IMG/VR virus record: IMGVR_UViG_3300047276_000161
Span: 1-34,647 of that record
DNA from: a virus
Length of the DNA: 34,647 nucleotides
Direction: 5' to 3' (one strand)
A model generated the notes under the pieces. It worked only from the letters and a program-made list of their open reading frames with translations. It searched no databases and was not told the DNA's origin. Each line of letters starts with the position of its first letter. The first letter of the stretch is position 1. Positions 8,450 through 16,216 of the stretch are shown in pieces. A program made the translations under genes and the position numbers.

Positions 8450-11400
8450 TCCTTGTTCTCGGGGAAGAAGTATGACTCAGCGTCACCAACACTTCCACCC
8501 TGCTTAAATCCAAAATCCTTCTTGTTGAAGGGCTCGATGCGAGGCAGGTCAGACACACCCGCCTTTTTGTTGATGCGCTCCACCTCATTGTGACTCAGCA
8601 CCCTGTTGACTTTCATCGACCCGCCAATCAGCCAGTTGCCAGTCATGTTGGGGTTCGTCTTGTAGCGGTAATGACCGCCCTTGGGTATTTGATCAGTGAT
8701 GTGGGCATTTACCGAAACCACTTTGCCCTTTTTGTTCGTGCCACGCTTGTTGGCCTCTGCTTGCCAGTCAACATCGTTGGGCATCTCTACTTCGGCCCAC
8801 ACATGATGTCGGGGGCGATAGTCGGGCTTCTTGAGGCTGTTGTCCGTTTTCTCTCCGATATGGGTGGCAACAGGCAGGTCGCCTGCATGCCAGCCTGGAC
8901 GGTAGGCCAACGGGCCGATCTTAGATTTGACCTTGCCTTTGTCGTTCTGTGCGCCTACCTCGGCGTCCACCCACTTGTTCATCTCGACTGGCTTGTTGGC
9001 GTTGACGAACAGAGGGAACAGTTTTCCTGGTTGCTTTTCGTCAGCACGAAACAGTTTGTAGGCCTTGACGGTGCTCTTAGGTTCTTTGGAGACCCTGCCG
9101 CCTTTGGCCATGCCAGGTTTCAATTTATTAAGTAACAGGTCACTGTGCTCCTGTTTCGTCAGATATTCGCCTTGGCCAACCGCATCCAACTCCTCAGGAG
9201 AAAACTTGTCGATCAAGTCGCTCTTACGCACCAGGTCAGTGTTCTTGAAGTCACCGACACTTGACCATTGACCTTGACGCACAAAGTCCTGCACGAAGGG
9301 GATGTACTTGGCCTTGGGCTTGGCGTTTTGCTTGCCCTTGATCTGCTTGATGGCTGGGGGTTGTGATTTAACCCACCTGTGATATTCAGGCATATCACCA
9401 GGCTTGATACCAGATTCATCAATTTGCAATTGTTGCTCTGGGCTCAATGTATTCAACCAAGCGCCTGGAGACGTGTTGTCTGTTTTGGGCCTGACCTCAA
9501 TGGTCACATGGGGCTCGTTATTCTCGTCACGCAGGCTGAAGATGCGGGTGCGCCCAGCCATGACATCGTCGGTGTACCCGCCAGTCCTGGTGCCATCGGG
9601 TTGCCGTTGCCCACCGACGCAGTGACCCATGATGTCGCTCTCATAGGCCAGGGCGTCTTTAACAGGTTTCTCGAGCCTATCGCTGAGTTTGTGGTCTTTC
9701 TTGTAGGCCATCTCGAGCGCCTCTTGCTTGGTCTCGCCAAGGTGAACACGGCCCCGATCAGGAGCCAGGATGCTCTTGCCAGACAGGCGCTCCAGGCCAG
9801 CCTTAGGCTCGAGCCACTCGTACCCTTCGGGCAGTGGATCGTTGAGATCAGGCTTCTTGGGAGCGATCTCGATCCACTTGAACCCGTTGCCGTAGTCTTT
9901 GTGAACGGGCATGCCCTCGGTGGCTTTGGCGCTTGCCTCCTGCATGGCCTTCTTGTTTGCCAAGTCCACCTCGTAGGCACGGCGCACCGCTCGCTCGATG
10001 CTGACATTGCTCAACTGCTCGGGACTCAGGCGACCAGACGCCAAGTCATCTTTCAGGACATCAACCAAGTGGTCAAACCCAAGTTCTCTAGCCCCATACA
10101 ACTCGTACACATTGGTCTTGGGGTCGGCCTTTTCCATCCAGGGCTCCTGGAGGCCCCTGTACAGGTCTGGGCTGTTGATGATGTCCTCGACGCTGTTGGG
10201 CTCAAAGGTCGAGTCGACGGCGTCTTCCCAAGCCTGGGCGTGTTCACTCTTGCCCAACTTCTCCCCGCCCAACATCTTCCTGCGGTCGTCTCCATGAATG
10301 CCCTGCTCCTCGAGCAGGTCGGGTGACATGTGCAGGATGCCCTGCTCTGCCAGTTTACGCACGGGGTCGTTGGGACTGCCCATCTGCTTGCGGATGTAGT
10401 TCGCCAGGTTGCGCTCGATCCATTGATTTAAATGATGGTGATGGAGAGATCGTTTGTATTCTTGTTGAATTTGTTGTTTGGCCGCTTGACCAAGGTTTGG
10501 GTTTTGCAACGCCCTTTCATACAACTCGGGGGGATCAATGTTTTCGCTGGTGTCTTTCAGCGGATCGACGATCTTCTCCACGGTGCCCTTGAGGAAGTTG
10601 CGGGGGCCCTGCCCACCAATGGCAAAGCGCATCACATCTTGGCTGGGCTGACCGCCATGAGAGAAACCAGGGTAAAAATCAATGCTCCGCTCCCTGGGGA
10701 ACGACCCTTCGGTGACCTCGCCCAGGGCCATGTCAGGGTCAAACGGGCGCTCGAAGGGCTTCAGGCCCACACCACGGCGCATGGCGTTGCGGATGTGGAA
10801 GATGGCGGCGTCAGCATTGCTCTCGCCCACACCGCTCTGGTATCCAGGCTGTGATGTCGTGCGGCGCACATTCTTCTCGAGGGCCTCGACCCCAATGCGG
10901 CCCATCTTGCGAAAGGGCAGGGCCGTGTCAATCGCACGGTCGACCACGGGCATCACCTTCTGTTGGATGCGCTCGGTGACGGTCGGCTCCTTCTGCCCAA
11001 AGCCAAAAGCCTCTTCGGCGCTCATAGAGCCACCTTTGCCCATTTCAATTGACCCGCCATCAGCCTTTACCGCCTTGGCAAACGCTCTGCCAGCAGATGT
11101 CAGGTCAGTGCTGTGCTTGACATCAAAGTCCTGTCGTGCCCTCTCAAGCAATCTCGATGCAATACCTTGACGACGGTTGGCTTCAGCCACATACAGGTTT
11201 TGGATCACGGCCTTTTTGCTTCGTGGCCCCATGGTCTGAATCTGCATGGCCCCAATCGGTTTCTTGTCATCGCCGTGGTACAGATAACGGTACGACTTCT
11301 TGCTCGAGGGGAACTCGGACAGGCCATGCGAAAAGGTATCGTCTTGCGATAGCAAGCGTTCGTCTCCAACCATCTTTGACGATCCGATGGGTTGAAGCAG

Positions 11401-11670
11401 ATCGTTCTCTGGATGCGGCTTCCAGTCTGGGCTACTCCAGGCCAGCCCACCCTTGGCCTTCTTGTCCGTCGGCAACACCACAGGCTGGCCAGATATCCTT
11501 TCGGCGTTCCTGATGGCGGCTTGGCGTTGTGCATCACGCTCTGCACGAATCTTTGCCTCAGCCTTTAACTGAGCAAGTCTGGCTCTGATTTCGGGACTGG
11601 GTTGCGCCACTGTCTGTCCTTGTGGTGGGTTTATCGGATTATGCCCTGAGCATCCTGTTGGGGCAATCAA
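8446..11670 (-). CDS. Multidomain polyvalent protein: GNAT plus PcfJ-like domains
   Basis: A 1074-aa protein starting at TTG 11670, coupled by a TTGA overlap to the previous gene; there is no early in-frame ATG. Domains seen: a charged N-terminal helix (25-60); a GNAT acetyltransferase-type fold (about 125-200) with the acetyl-CoA loop ANRRQGIASRLLERA; a PcfJ-like core at about 675-730 (MGHCVGG, then RIFSLRDENNEPHVTIEV); and a C-terminal domain (866-1035) with AYKLFRADEKQPGKLFPLF and RPGWHAGDLPVATHIG, resembling domains attached to phage and plasmid polyvalent proteins. AKGG-type linkers separate the modules. Polyvalent proteins are thought to be delivered with incoming DNA to counter or modify host factors; that role here is inference. 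Confidence 0.65.
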   Translation of the reverse strand: MIAPTGCSGHNPINPPQGQTVAQPSPEIRARLAQLKAEAKIRAERDAQRQAAIRNAERISGQPVVLPTDKKAKGGLAWSSPDWKPHPENDLLQPIGSSKMVGDERLLSQDDTFSHGLSEFPSSKKSYRYLYHGDDKKPIGAMQIQTMGPRSKKAVIQNLYVAEANRRQGIASRLLERARQDFDVKHSTDLTSAGRAFAKAVKADGGSIEMGKGGSMSAEEAFGFGQKEPTVTERIQQKVMPVVDRAIDTALPFRKMGRIGVEALEKNVRRTTSQPGYQSGVGESNADAAIFHIRNAMRRGVGLKPFERPFDPDMALGEVTEGSFPRERSIDFYPGFSHGGQPSQDVMRFAIGGQGPRNFLKGTVEKIVDPLKDTSENIDPPELYERALQNPNLGQAAKQQIQQEYKRSLHHHHLNQWIERNLANYIRKQMGSPNDPVRKLAEQGILHMSPDLLEEQGIHGDDRRKMLGGEKLGKSEHAQAWEDAVDSTFEPNSVEDIINSPDLYRGLQEPWMEKADPKTNVYELYGARELGFDHLVDVLKDDLASGRLSPEQLSNVSIERAVRRAYEVDLANKKAMQEASAKATEGMPVHKDYGNGFKWIEIAPKKPDLNDPLPEGYEWLEPKAGLERLSGKSILAPDRGRVHLGETKQEALEMAYKKDHKLSDRLEKPVKDALAYESDIMGHCVGGQRQPDGTRTGGYTDDVMAGRTRIFSLRDENNEPHVTIEVRPKTDNTSPGAWLNTLSPEQQLQIDESGIKPGDMPEYHRWVKSQPPAIKQIKGKQNAKPKAKYIPFVQDFVRQGQWSSVGDFKNTDLVRKSDLIDKFSPEELDAVGQGEYLTKQEHSDLLLNKLKPGMAKGGRVSKEPKSTVKAYKLFRADEKQPGKLFPLFVNANKPVEMNKWVDAEVGAQNDKGKVKSKIGPLAYRPGWHAGDLPVATHIGEKTDNSLKKPDYRPRHHVWAEVEMPNDVDWQAEANKRGTNKKGKVVSVNAHITDQIPKGGHYRYKTNPNMTGNWLIGGSMKVNRVLSHNEVERINKKAGVSDLPRIEPFNKKDFGFKQGGSVGDAESYFFPENKE

Positions 11671-11891
11671 GACACCTTGCCTGACACACCCCCAGCGTCT
11701 CGCACCTCTTCCTCTCGGCGCTTGGCAATCCAGGCCCTGAATTCCTGGACGATGTACTGCTCATTGACCTCTGCCCTGTCTTGGCAGATGACCTCGAATC
11801 GGTTCTTGCAGATCGTCGTCTTGACCCCTGCAATGTTCGTGATCCGCTCATAGTCCTCGTCCTTCACCGTCGTCATGATGTAGTCACTCAT
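11667..11891 (-). CDS. Small protein (74 aa), unknown
   Basis: The start is set at ATG 11891, which has the best SD of the region (AGGAGGATGAC-ATG), rather than an upstream in-frame codon at 11915. The product (MSDYIMTTVKDEDYERITNIAG) has a short beta-alpha look, an Ile/Val-rich middle and a charged C-terminal helix (AWIAKRREEEVRDAGG). The stop overlaps the TTG start of the 1074-aa gene, so the two are likely translated together. No known family recognised. Confidence 0.55.
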   Translation of the reverse strand: MSDYIMTTVKDEDYERITNIAGVKTTICKNRFEVICQDRAEVNEQYIVQEFRAWIAKRREEEVRDAGGVSGKVS

Positions 11892-11915
11892 GTCATCCTC
11901 CTGTTGTTCCCACAC

Positions 11916-11932
11916 TACTAGTCAGACTAGTA
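11916..11932. repeat. Dispersed 17-bp palindrome, copy 2
   Basis: TACTAGTCAGACTAGTA in the spacer between the large terminase stop and the 74-aa gene. It is paired with copy 3; the two centres are 29 bp apart, close to three helical turns, so both could face the same side of the DNA. Confidence 0.9.
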
Positions 11933-11944
11933 ATCAATTGTAGT

Positions 11945-11961
11945 TACTAGTCAGACTAGTA
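11945..11961. repeat. Dispersed 17-bp palindrome, copy 3
   Basis: TACTAGTCAGACTAGTA, ending 2 nt before the TGA of the large terminase gene. The flank TAGT on the left is also present at copy 4. Confidence 0.9.
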
Positions 11962-11963
11962 TC

Positions 11964-13400
11964 TCAAGCCGCATACGGATTGCCGTGATCTCTTAGGTTG
12001 TAGATTTCGGCGTCCGTGATGTCCTCCTCAGTGATGTCCTCCCTGGGCGGCGCATCGATGCTGATCCAGCCAGCGTCACGCAGGTAGCGCAGGCCCTGGC
12101 TCATGCAGTCCACATACTCGTCATGCACCGTGCCCTCGGGAAAGGAGCAGATTTGGCTCACCATGCCCTCGGCCCAGTCCCGCACAAATCCCTTCCTCTG
12201 GCTTGACTCGGGCACCCAGACCCGCCCAGCCTTGATGATGTTCGCCACGATGGACAGGCGCTGTATCTTGTCGGCCTTGCCAGGGTTGTAGGCGTGGACG
12301 GGGATGTGGGCCCTCTGCAAGTCCTGGATCAGGCTGATACCCGCCGACTTGTCCTCCACCAGCACCAAGTCGACCAGTTTCCTGGACTTGCCCTCGCCGT
12401 AGACCGTCTCGTACTCGGTGATCACCCTGGGCCGCAGGTCAGGGTACTGAAGATGCTCATTCCAGCAGTCCAGCACCATGACCGACATGCCGCCATCCAG
12501 GGGCTTGAACACACCAAAGGTGATCTGGCCGCTGGGGTCGTTGTAGGTCTTGTCGCTGGTGGCGCAGTCATAGGATTGAAGGATGAACTCGAGCCTGGGG
12601 AAGGGCTTATCAGCAGGCCACAGACGGAACCAGTCCCTCTTGACGATGCCGCCCTCTTCGGGGTCGATGATCTCGGCGTGAATCTCCTGGCGACCGAGTT
12701 TGGTGCCCTCGTACTGGAGAATCTGCTTCTGGAACGACGGCGCCAGGTTGGCCACATTGACATAGGTCGAGGCCTTGGTCACCACGACATCGTCGCCATC
12801 CCTGCCGATCAACTCCATGATCAGGGGCTTGGGCTTCGGGGTCGTCGAGGCGATGATCTTGGTCTTCTTGCCCAGACGGACAGCGAACTGGATCATGTCC
12901 CATGAGTCCTGGAGGTATTCCCAGGCGGCTAACTCGTCCAGCCACGCCCCGTGCCACTGACCGCCACGGAAACGCTCGGGCTCCGAGGCTGGGATGCCCT
13001 TGATGAACGACCCATTGATCAGCCTGAGTTCGTGCAGGCTCTTGTTGTAGTCGGCTATCAGGATTTCGGGGATCACCGCCAGCAGGCCTGAGTCGCCCTC
13101 AAAGCAGGTGCCCCTGATGTCGCCACTGGTAGGGGCCGACACCAGCCAGCGGGTGTTGGGCTGGCTCCAGGCCCACTCAGCCAGGGTCTCTGCCGCCGCC
13201 CTGGTCTTCCCCGCTCCACGGCCTGCCAGCATCAGCCAGATGTTCCACCAGTTCCCTGGGGGCTCGATCTGGTGCTTGTGGGCGGTGTGGTTCCACTTGG
13301 TCTGCCAAGCCACCGTGGCCTGCACCACGGGGTGGTGTCTCGCCAACTCCTCGGTCAGCGCCTTGTCGTCCTGGAGGAACTGCTCGAGGGCTCCCATCAC
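11964..13400 (-). CDS. terL: Terminase large subunit (DNA packaging ATPase and nuclease)
   Basis: A 478-aa protein. The ATPase domain has Walker A AGRGAGKT (59-66), Walker B with the catalytic acid WLDELAAW (153-160) and the coupling motif STTPKP (185-190). The nuclease half has the RNase H-type acidic positions in QSYDCATSDK (Asp278), VEDKSAG (349-353) and HDEYVDC (427, 431). It pumps DNA through the portal into the prohead and cuts the concatemer. The start is GTG 13400 or ATG 13397; both overlap the stop of the upstream small subunit (GTGATG) and coupling is expected either way. The length is usual for the family and no residues appear to be missing. Confidence 0.95.
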   Translation of the reverse strand: MMGALEQFLQDDKALTEELARHHPVVQATVAWQTKWNHTAHKHQIEPPGNWWNIWLMLAGRGAGKTRAAAETLAEWAWSQPNTRWLVSAPTSGDIRGTCFEGDSGLLAVIPEILIADYNKSLHELRLINGSFIKGIPASEPERFRGGQWHGAWLDELAAWEYLQDSWDMIQFAVRLGKKTKIIASTTPKPKPLIMELIGRDGDDVVVTKASTYVNVANLAPSFQKQILQYEGTKLGRQEIHAEIIDPEEGGIVKRDWFRLWPADKPFPRLEFILQSYDCATSDKTYNDPSGQITFGVFKPLDGGMSVMVLDCWNEHLQYPDLRPRVITEYETVYGEGKSRKLVDLVLVEDKSAGISLIQDLQRAHIPVHAYNPGKADKIQRLSIVANIIKAGRVWVPESSQRKGFVRDWAEGMVSQICSFPEGTVHDEYVDCMSQGLRYLRDAGWISIDAPPREDITEEDITDAEIYNLRDHGNPYAA

Positions 13401-13792
13401 TCTTTGTCGCCGTAGGCTTCCATCTGGCGTTGCATCTTCATGGCCCTGAGCAACTCGCCAAACACTGTGACATGGACATCCATCTGCACTGGGTTGTTCG
13501 GGTCTCCCGTCACCTCAGTCCGTGCCAACTTGGGCACATGGTATTCCACCACGCTCTGGAACATGTCGAAGGCCTTCGCTGGGTTCGGCGGCACCACATA
13601 CTCAGTGGTCACCTCCCCAGTCTCGGGGTCTTCCTTCTCCACCTTCACACCCTCAGCCACTCGGTCGAGCCACTCAGTGAGCCTATGAGCGTTTCCATCA
13701 ACGAACTGGGCTATGGCCTGCCGAGCGTCTGCCGTCGCCTTGTTGACGGCTCCTGGGGGCCTTCCTGGGCCCTTCTTGGGTAGGTTGCTCAT
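13397..13792 (-). CDS. Probable terminase small subunit
   Basis: A 131-aa protein with ATG at 13792 and a GGGAGG SD. The N-terminus KKGPGRPPGAVNKATADAR is the basic, AT-hook-like segment commonly seen in small terminase or terminase-associated DNA recognition proteins, followed by a helical middle and a beta-rich C-terminal part (VQMDVHVTVFGELLRAMK). It lies immediately before terL with overlapping stop/start. Small subunits recognise the packaging start site and regulate TerL. Assignment rests on motif and synteny. Confidence 0.75.
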   Translation of the reverse strand: MSNLPKKGPGRPPGAVNKATADARQAIAQFVDGNAHRLTEWLDRVAEGVKVEKEDPETGEVTTEYVVPPNPAKAFDMFQSVVEYHVPKLARTEVTGDPNNPVQMDVHVTVFGELLRAMKMQRQMEAYGDKE

Positions 13793-13869
13793 AGCATCCC
13801 TCCCTTATCTTCAGTTATTTTATTCTGAATGTTAGCGTCAACTAACTTGCTTGTGTGGTTTGATGACAT
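13789..13869 (-). CDS. Possible leader peptide (26 aa) before small terminase
   Basis: An ATG at 13869 with AAGGAC 7 nt upstream opens a 26-codon frame whose TGA overlaps the ATG of the small terminase gene by 3 nt. The peptide is polar (MSSNHTSKLVDANIQNK). Its SD lies in the 3' arm of the hairpin at 13873-13915, so translation could be structure-gated and coupled to the terminase. It is short enough to be chance. Confidence 0.3.
   Translation of the reverse strand: MSSNHTSKLVDANIQNKITEDKGGML
13831..13846. other. Inverted repeat GTTAG-N6-CTAAC upstream of terminase
   Basis: GTTAG-CGTCAA-CTAAC, with a lone TCTAAC half-site at 13925-13930. The half-sites resemble those of the early operator family but face the other way, so I do not count it as a member. 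It may be a variant site in the late control region. Confidence 0.25.
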
Positions 13870-13872
13870 ATC

Positions 13873-13915
13873 TCAGTCCTTTCCGACGCATTCATTTCAG
13901 CGTCATTTGGACTGA
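13873..13915 (-). promoter_or_regulatory. Two-tier hairpin in the small terminase leader
   Basis: On the minus strand a 7-bp stem TCAGTCC/GGACTGA (outer) encloses a 5-bp stem GACGC/GCGTC (inner). The outer 3' arm carries the AAGGAC SD of the possible 26-aa leader. The whole 13793-13947 spacer is AT-rich and gene-poor and is where a late promoter would be expected, but I see no convincing -10/-35 pair. Confidence 0.4.
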
Positions 13916-13947
13916 AGTGTACTCTCTAACTTCCAGGGTTGTCGACT

Positions 13948-14166
13948 CTATTGTTTTATGGGCTCTGATCCATTGATTTGTTTGTCAGACCACTTGAGGG
14001 CTTCTGCGATCTCCAGGTACCGCTCAGGTGGGATGTATTCGGGGTCGGTGCCTGGGCGAAAGACCACCAGGCCTGCACCGTACTTCAGGGCGTCTAAGTA
14101 GGCGTCGATGTACCACTGGGGTGCATCAGGCTCCTGGCTCTTCTTTTGTTTGTGGCTGGGGTTCAT
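13948..14166 (-). CDS. Small hypothetical protein (72 aa)
   Basis: ATG at 14166 overlaps the preceding stop (ATGA). The product starts with a basic stretch (NPSHKQKKSQEPDAP), then WYIDAYLDALKYGAGLVVFRPG and a charged tail. It is the last gene of a run of small, tightly overlapping genes on the minus strand and is followed by the terminase leader region. Function not recognised. Confidence 0.55.
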   Translation of the reverse strand: MNPSHKQKKSQEPDAPQWYIDAYLDALKYGAGLVVFRPGTDPEYIPPERYLEIAEALKWSDKQINGSEPIKQ

Positions 14167-14417
14167 TGTTTCCTCTCTTCCAACATTGCATCAGCCAACC
14201 TATATGCGTCTGCCGCAACAAACGATAAACATTTGTCTTTTTCCCAAGAGGGAATAGGCTCTTTGGTGCAATTGATGATCATCCTGTACTGTTCCATTGC
14301 CAAGGGAAGCGCCTTGGCCGCAAAGTAGTCACGCAGGCTCATGCCTTCCTGAGGTGATCCCCATCCTTCCCAGCGAGGGTTGGGGAATGCTGGCTGTCGT
14401 GGGCGCTCGTCATTCAT
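14163..14417 (-). CDS. Conserved small phage protein with 'MSLRDYFAAKAL' motif (84 aa)
   Basis: ATG at 14417, overlapping the upstream stop by 8 nt. The segment GMSLRDYFAAKALPLA, followed near the C-terminus by AADAYRLADAMLEER, is a widely seen pattern in small hypothetical proteins of proteobacterial phages and prophages. The middle holds a variable Cys/Trp region. No enzymatic motif is visible and its role is unknown in the family as I know it. Confidence 0.65.
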   Translation of the reverse strand: MNDERPRQPAFPNPRWEGWGSPQEGMSLRDYFAAKALPLAMEQYRMIINCTKEPIPSWEKDKCLSFVAADAYRLADAMLEERKQ

Positions 14418-14661
14418 GATCGCTCCTCAGGATGCGGTGCTCTGCCCAGCGTTTGTATGCCTTGAGGTCGGTGTTCTCCTTCTTCAGGCGCTCGACTTCA
14501 CCACGCAGGTGATTGATGGTGCTCATGGCCTGGTCGATCCAGTTGCTGACCTCCAGGGGCATGTCGAACTTCTTCTGGGGTGCCACGCCAGTGCTCTTGG
14601 CCTTCTTCTGCAAAGGTGTGGGTGTCGTCTTCTTGGCTGGTGCCTTCTTTGCGGTTGCCAT
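14410..14661 (-). CDS. Small basic Ala/Lys-rich protein with C-terminal coiled coil (83 aa)
   Basis: The start at ATG 14661 is chosen for its strong SD in the recurring leader AAGGAGAACACCATG; the longer frame upstream has no SD. The N-terminal 30 residues (MATAKKAPAKKTTPTP) resemble histone H1-type tails, then a predicted coiled coil (INHLRGEVERLKKENTDLKAY). A DNA- or RNA-binding accessory protein is plausible, but unproven. Confidence 0.55.
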   Translation of the reverse strand: MATAKKAPAKKTTPTPLQKKAKSTGVAPQKKFDMPLEVSNWIDQAMSTINHLRGEVERLKKENTDLKAYKRWAEHRILRSDHE

Positions 14662-14671
14662 GGTGTTCTCC

Positions 14672-14782
14672 TTAAAACGGTGCTGGTGGTGCCTCATCAA
14701 GGCGTTTGCGTTGATAGGCCTTCTCCTGGGCTGGTGTCCAGGGAATAGGCCCTCCAGGGGGCGGGAAGGGCCAGGTGTTCAT
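14672..14782 (-). CDS. Tiny Pro-rich protein (36 aa)
   Basis: A 37-codon frame from ATG 14782 to TAA 14674-14672. Its start overlaps the stop of the upstream gene (ATGA) and its stop sits just before the SD of the 83-aa gene. The product starts MNTWPFPPPGGPIPW and ends with a basic helix (QEKAYQRKRL). Overlap on one side and tight fit on the other suggest a real gene. Function unknown. Confidence 0.5.
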   Translation of the reverse strand: MNTWPFPPPGGPIPWTPAQEKAYQRKRLDEAPPAPF

Positions 14783-15009
14783 GCGGCCTCCCTCAAGTAT
14801 CGACGGGCCTCACGCCTGTCTGCTTGGCTCATGGGCAGGCCAGCCTGCATCCGAGCCACCATTTGTTTCACCCTGGCGTCAGGGTCACGGTCGGCCCACT
14901 GATCGTCTCCAAAGGCCCTGCGGCGCTCCTCTGGTGTGAGTTCGATGCGGGGAAGACCGAGGGCCTTGCGAACCTCGATCTCATCCAGCATTTGCTGGTG
15001 TGTTCTCAT
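14779..15009 (-). CDS. Small charged helical protein (76 aa)
   Basis: ATG at 15009, in ATGA overlap with the 63-aa gene before it. The product (MRTHQQMLDEIEVRKALG) is rich in Arg, Glu and Asp with an 'LTPEERRRAFGDD' segment, and ends RRYLREAA. Almost wholly helical in appearance. It belongs to the minus-strand small-gene operon. No family recognised. Confidence 0.55.
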   Translation of the reverse strand: MRTHQQMLDEIEVRKALGLPRIELTPEERRRAFGDDQWADRDPDARVKQMVARMQAGLPMSQADRREARRYLREAA

Positions 15010-15197
15010 GCGGCCTCCACAATCTTGGTCAGGGCTTGGATCATCTCTTTGGCCTGGTCAAAGGTCAGGGTGGTACGGGCACTGCCACCATTGACCTGGA
15101 TGGACAACCACACTTCGTTGTCGTCGTATTTGTCCACGAACACCACCTCGTTGCGCTCAGTGGTTTCGATGCGGGTTTGGTAATCGATTTCAGTCAT
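15006..15197 (-). CDS. Small beta-rich protein (63 aa)
   Basis: ATG at 15197 after AAGGAGAACACTATG, the same leader as at three other genes. The sequence alternates polar and hydrophobic residues (NEVVFVDKYDDNEVWLSIQVNGG) and ends in an amphipathic helix (QAKEMIQALTKIVEAA), a compact beta-beta-beta-alpha pattern. The stop overlaps the next start. Function unknown. Confidence 0.55.
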   Translation of the reverse strand: MTEIDYQTRIETTERNEVVFVDKYDDNEVWLSIQVNGGSARTTLTFDQAKEMIQALTKIVEAA

Positions 15198-15207
15198 AGT
15201 GTTCTCC

Positions 15208-15801
15208 TTAAACGGTTGCAGTTGCTTCGATAACTTTGGGGCGCTGGATCACGGTTTGCTTCACACCGTCACGCACACCGTGCTCCTTAACTGTAGCGAT
15301 TACGGTAGCGGTCTCGTCCTTCAGGGGGAAAGCAGATGCCTTACCTTTGTAGATCACGATGTTATGGTCGGCGTCCTCGCAGATGTGGATGTAGTTGGCG
15401 CCATAGATGCTTTCCAGCGTCACGATATGCTTGACGGTGAGGGTGATGGTGATCTTCTCGCCCACGGTGCCCAGGTGCTGACGGTTGGCGTCCAGTGCGG
15501 CCTTCTTGTCGGCCCACTCAGCACGACGAGCATTGCGCTTCTCGATGGACTTGCGAACAGCATTCACTTGCCCTTCGGTCAACTTGCCAAAACTGTCGAA
15601 TGCGTTTGCCAAGTCACCCAGGAACCCTTCTTTGTACCCGACACAATTGCCGTCTTCGTTGTAGATGCGGCCCGTGGCGATGAAGTCCACCACCTCACGA
15701 GCATCAGGATATGTTTTGAAAAATGTTTTGTTGGCGTTCGCCAAGATGTACGCCTTACGGGCGGCTTCGTAACGACCTGGGAATTCGATTGGTGCTGACA
15801 T
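15208..15801 (-). CDS. Early protein with C-terminal OB-fold-like segment (197 aa)
   Basis: The start is placed at ATG 15801 (AAGGAG SD) rather than an upstream codon that would overlap the operator. The N-terminal two thirds is helical. The C-terminal 80 residues contain ITLTVKHIVTLESIYGANYIHICEDAD and ATVKEHGVRDGVKQTVIQR, a block I know as recurrent in phage DNA-metabolism or SSB/primase-associated proteins, with an OB-fold-like beta pattern. It is the first gene after the operator-promoter at 15845-15861, so it is presumably an early gene. Nucleic-acid binding is inferred, not shown. Confidence 0.5.
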   Translation of the reverse strand: MSAPIEFPGRYEAARKAYILANANKTFFKTYPDAREVVDFIATGRIYNEDGNCVGYKEGFLGDLANAFDSFGKLTEGQVNAVRKSIEKRNARRAEWADKKAALDANRQHLGTVGEKITITLTVKHIVTLESIYGANYIHICEDADHNIVIYKGKASAFPLKDETATVIATVKEHGVRDGVKQTVIQRPKVIEATATV

Positions 15802-15842
15802 TTCATTCTCCTTGATAAACCGATCTCGTTGACCGTAGAAGA

Positions 15843-15861
15843 ATTCTAACACGAAGTTAGA
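15843..15861 (-). promoter_or_regulatory. Early promoter/operator site 1 (TCTAAC-N5-GTTAGA)
   Basis: The 17-bp inverted repeat TCTAAC-ACGAA-GTTAGA spans 15845-15861. On the minus strand its right half-site is fused to an extended -10, TGTTAGAAT, and a weak TTGCAT lies about 19 nt upstream. It sits 44 nt before the start of the 197-aa gene. A bound repressor would cover the -10. Confidence 0.65.
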
Positions 15862-15875
15862 GTCTTGATGCAAGA

Positions 15876-15892
15876 CCCCCTGATATAGGGGT
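15876..15892 (-). terminator. Hairpin after the 105-aa gene, just before promoter 1
   Basis: CCCCT-5 nt-AGGGG stem 6 nt after the TAA at 15899. On the minus strand it is followed by GTCTT only, so it is a weak intrinsic terminator. On the plus strand TTTT follows. It separates two transcription units. Confidence 0.4.
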
Positions 15893-15898
15893 TTTCAC

Positions 15899-16216
15899 TT
15901 AGTGCATGGGGCGGCAGGTATCGGGGCCACCAGACATCATTTTGCTGAGTACACCTTCAGCCTTGATTTGGGACGAGCCGACATCGTATTTGTTCTTGAC
16001 CTCGACCATCAGGATTTTGACAAACTGGTCGACATCCCCGCCCCTGGCTTCGATCATGGTGATGGCCTGAGCCATGAAGGTGGTGCCCAGGTTGCTGATC
16101 ACGCTGATCGTTACATTGGCGCCGTCACGGGTTACCAGCCCCTCAATGAATCGATGCAGGATGGGCTCCAGACGCTGGCAGATATCCACCACCCGTTTGA
16201 TCTCTTCGTCTTCCAT
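15899..16216 (-). CDS. Hypothetical helical protein (105 aa)
   Basis: Three in-frame starts exist (GTG 16228, ATG 16219, ATG 16216). I take 16216 because GGAGG lies 5 nt upstream of it. The protein (MEDEEIKRVVDICQRL) is helical with a conserved-looking middle VTISVISNLGTTFMAQAITMIEARGG and ends at TAA near a hairpin. It resembles small phage proteins of no known function. Last gene of its transcription unit. Confidence 0.5.
   Translation of the reverse strand: MEDEEIKRVVDICQRLEPILHRFIEGLVTRDGANVTISVISNLGTTFMAQAITMIEARGGDVDQFVKILMVEVKNKYDVGSSQIKAEGVLSKMMSGGPDTCRPMH

Noticed and set aside
7361-8593. 410-aa plus-strand open frame opposite the 749-aa gene
   Set aside because: Antisense shadow of a GC-rich gene; no SD and no recognisable domain.
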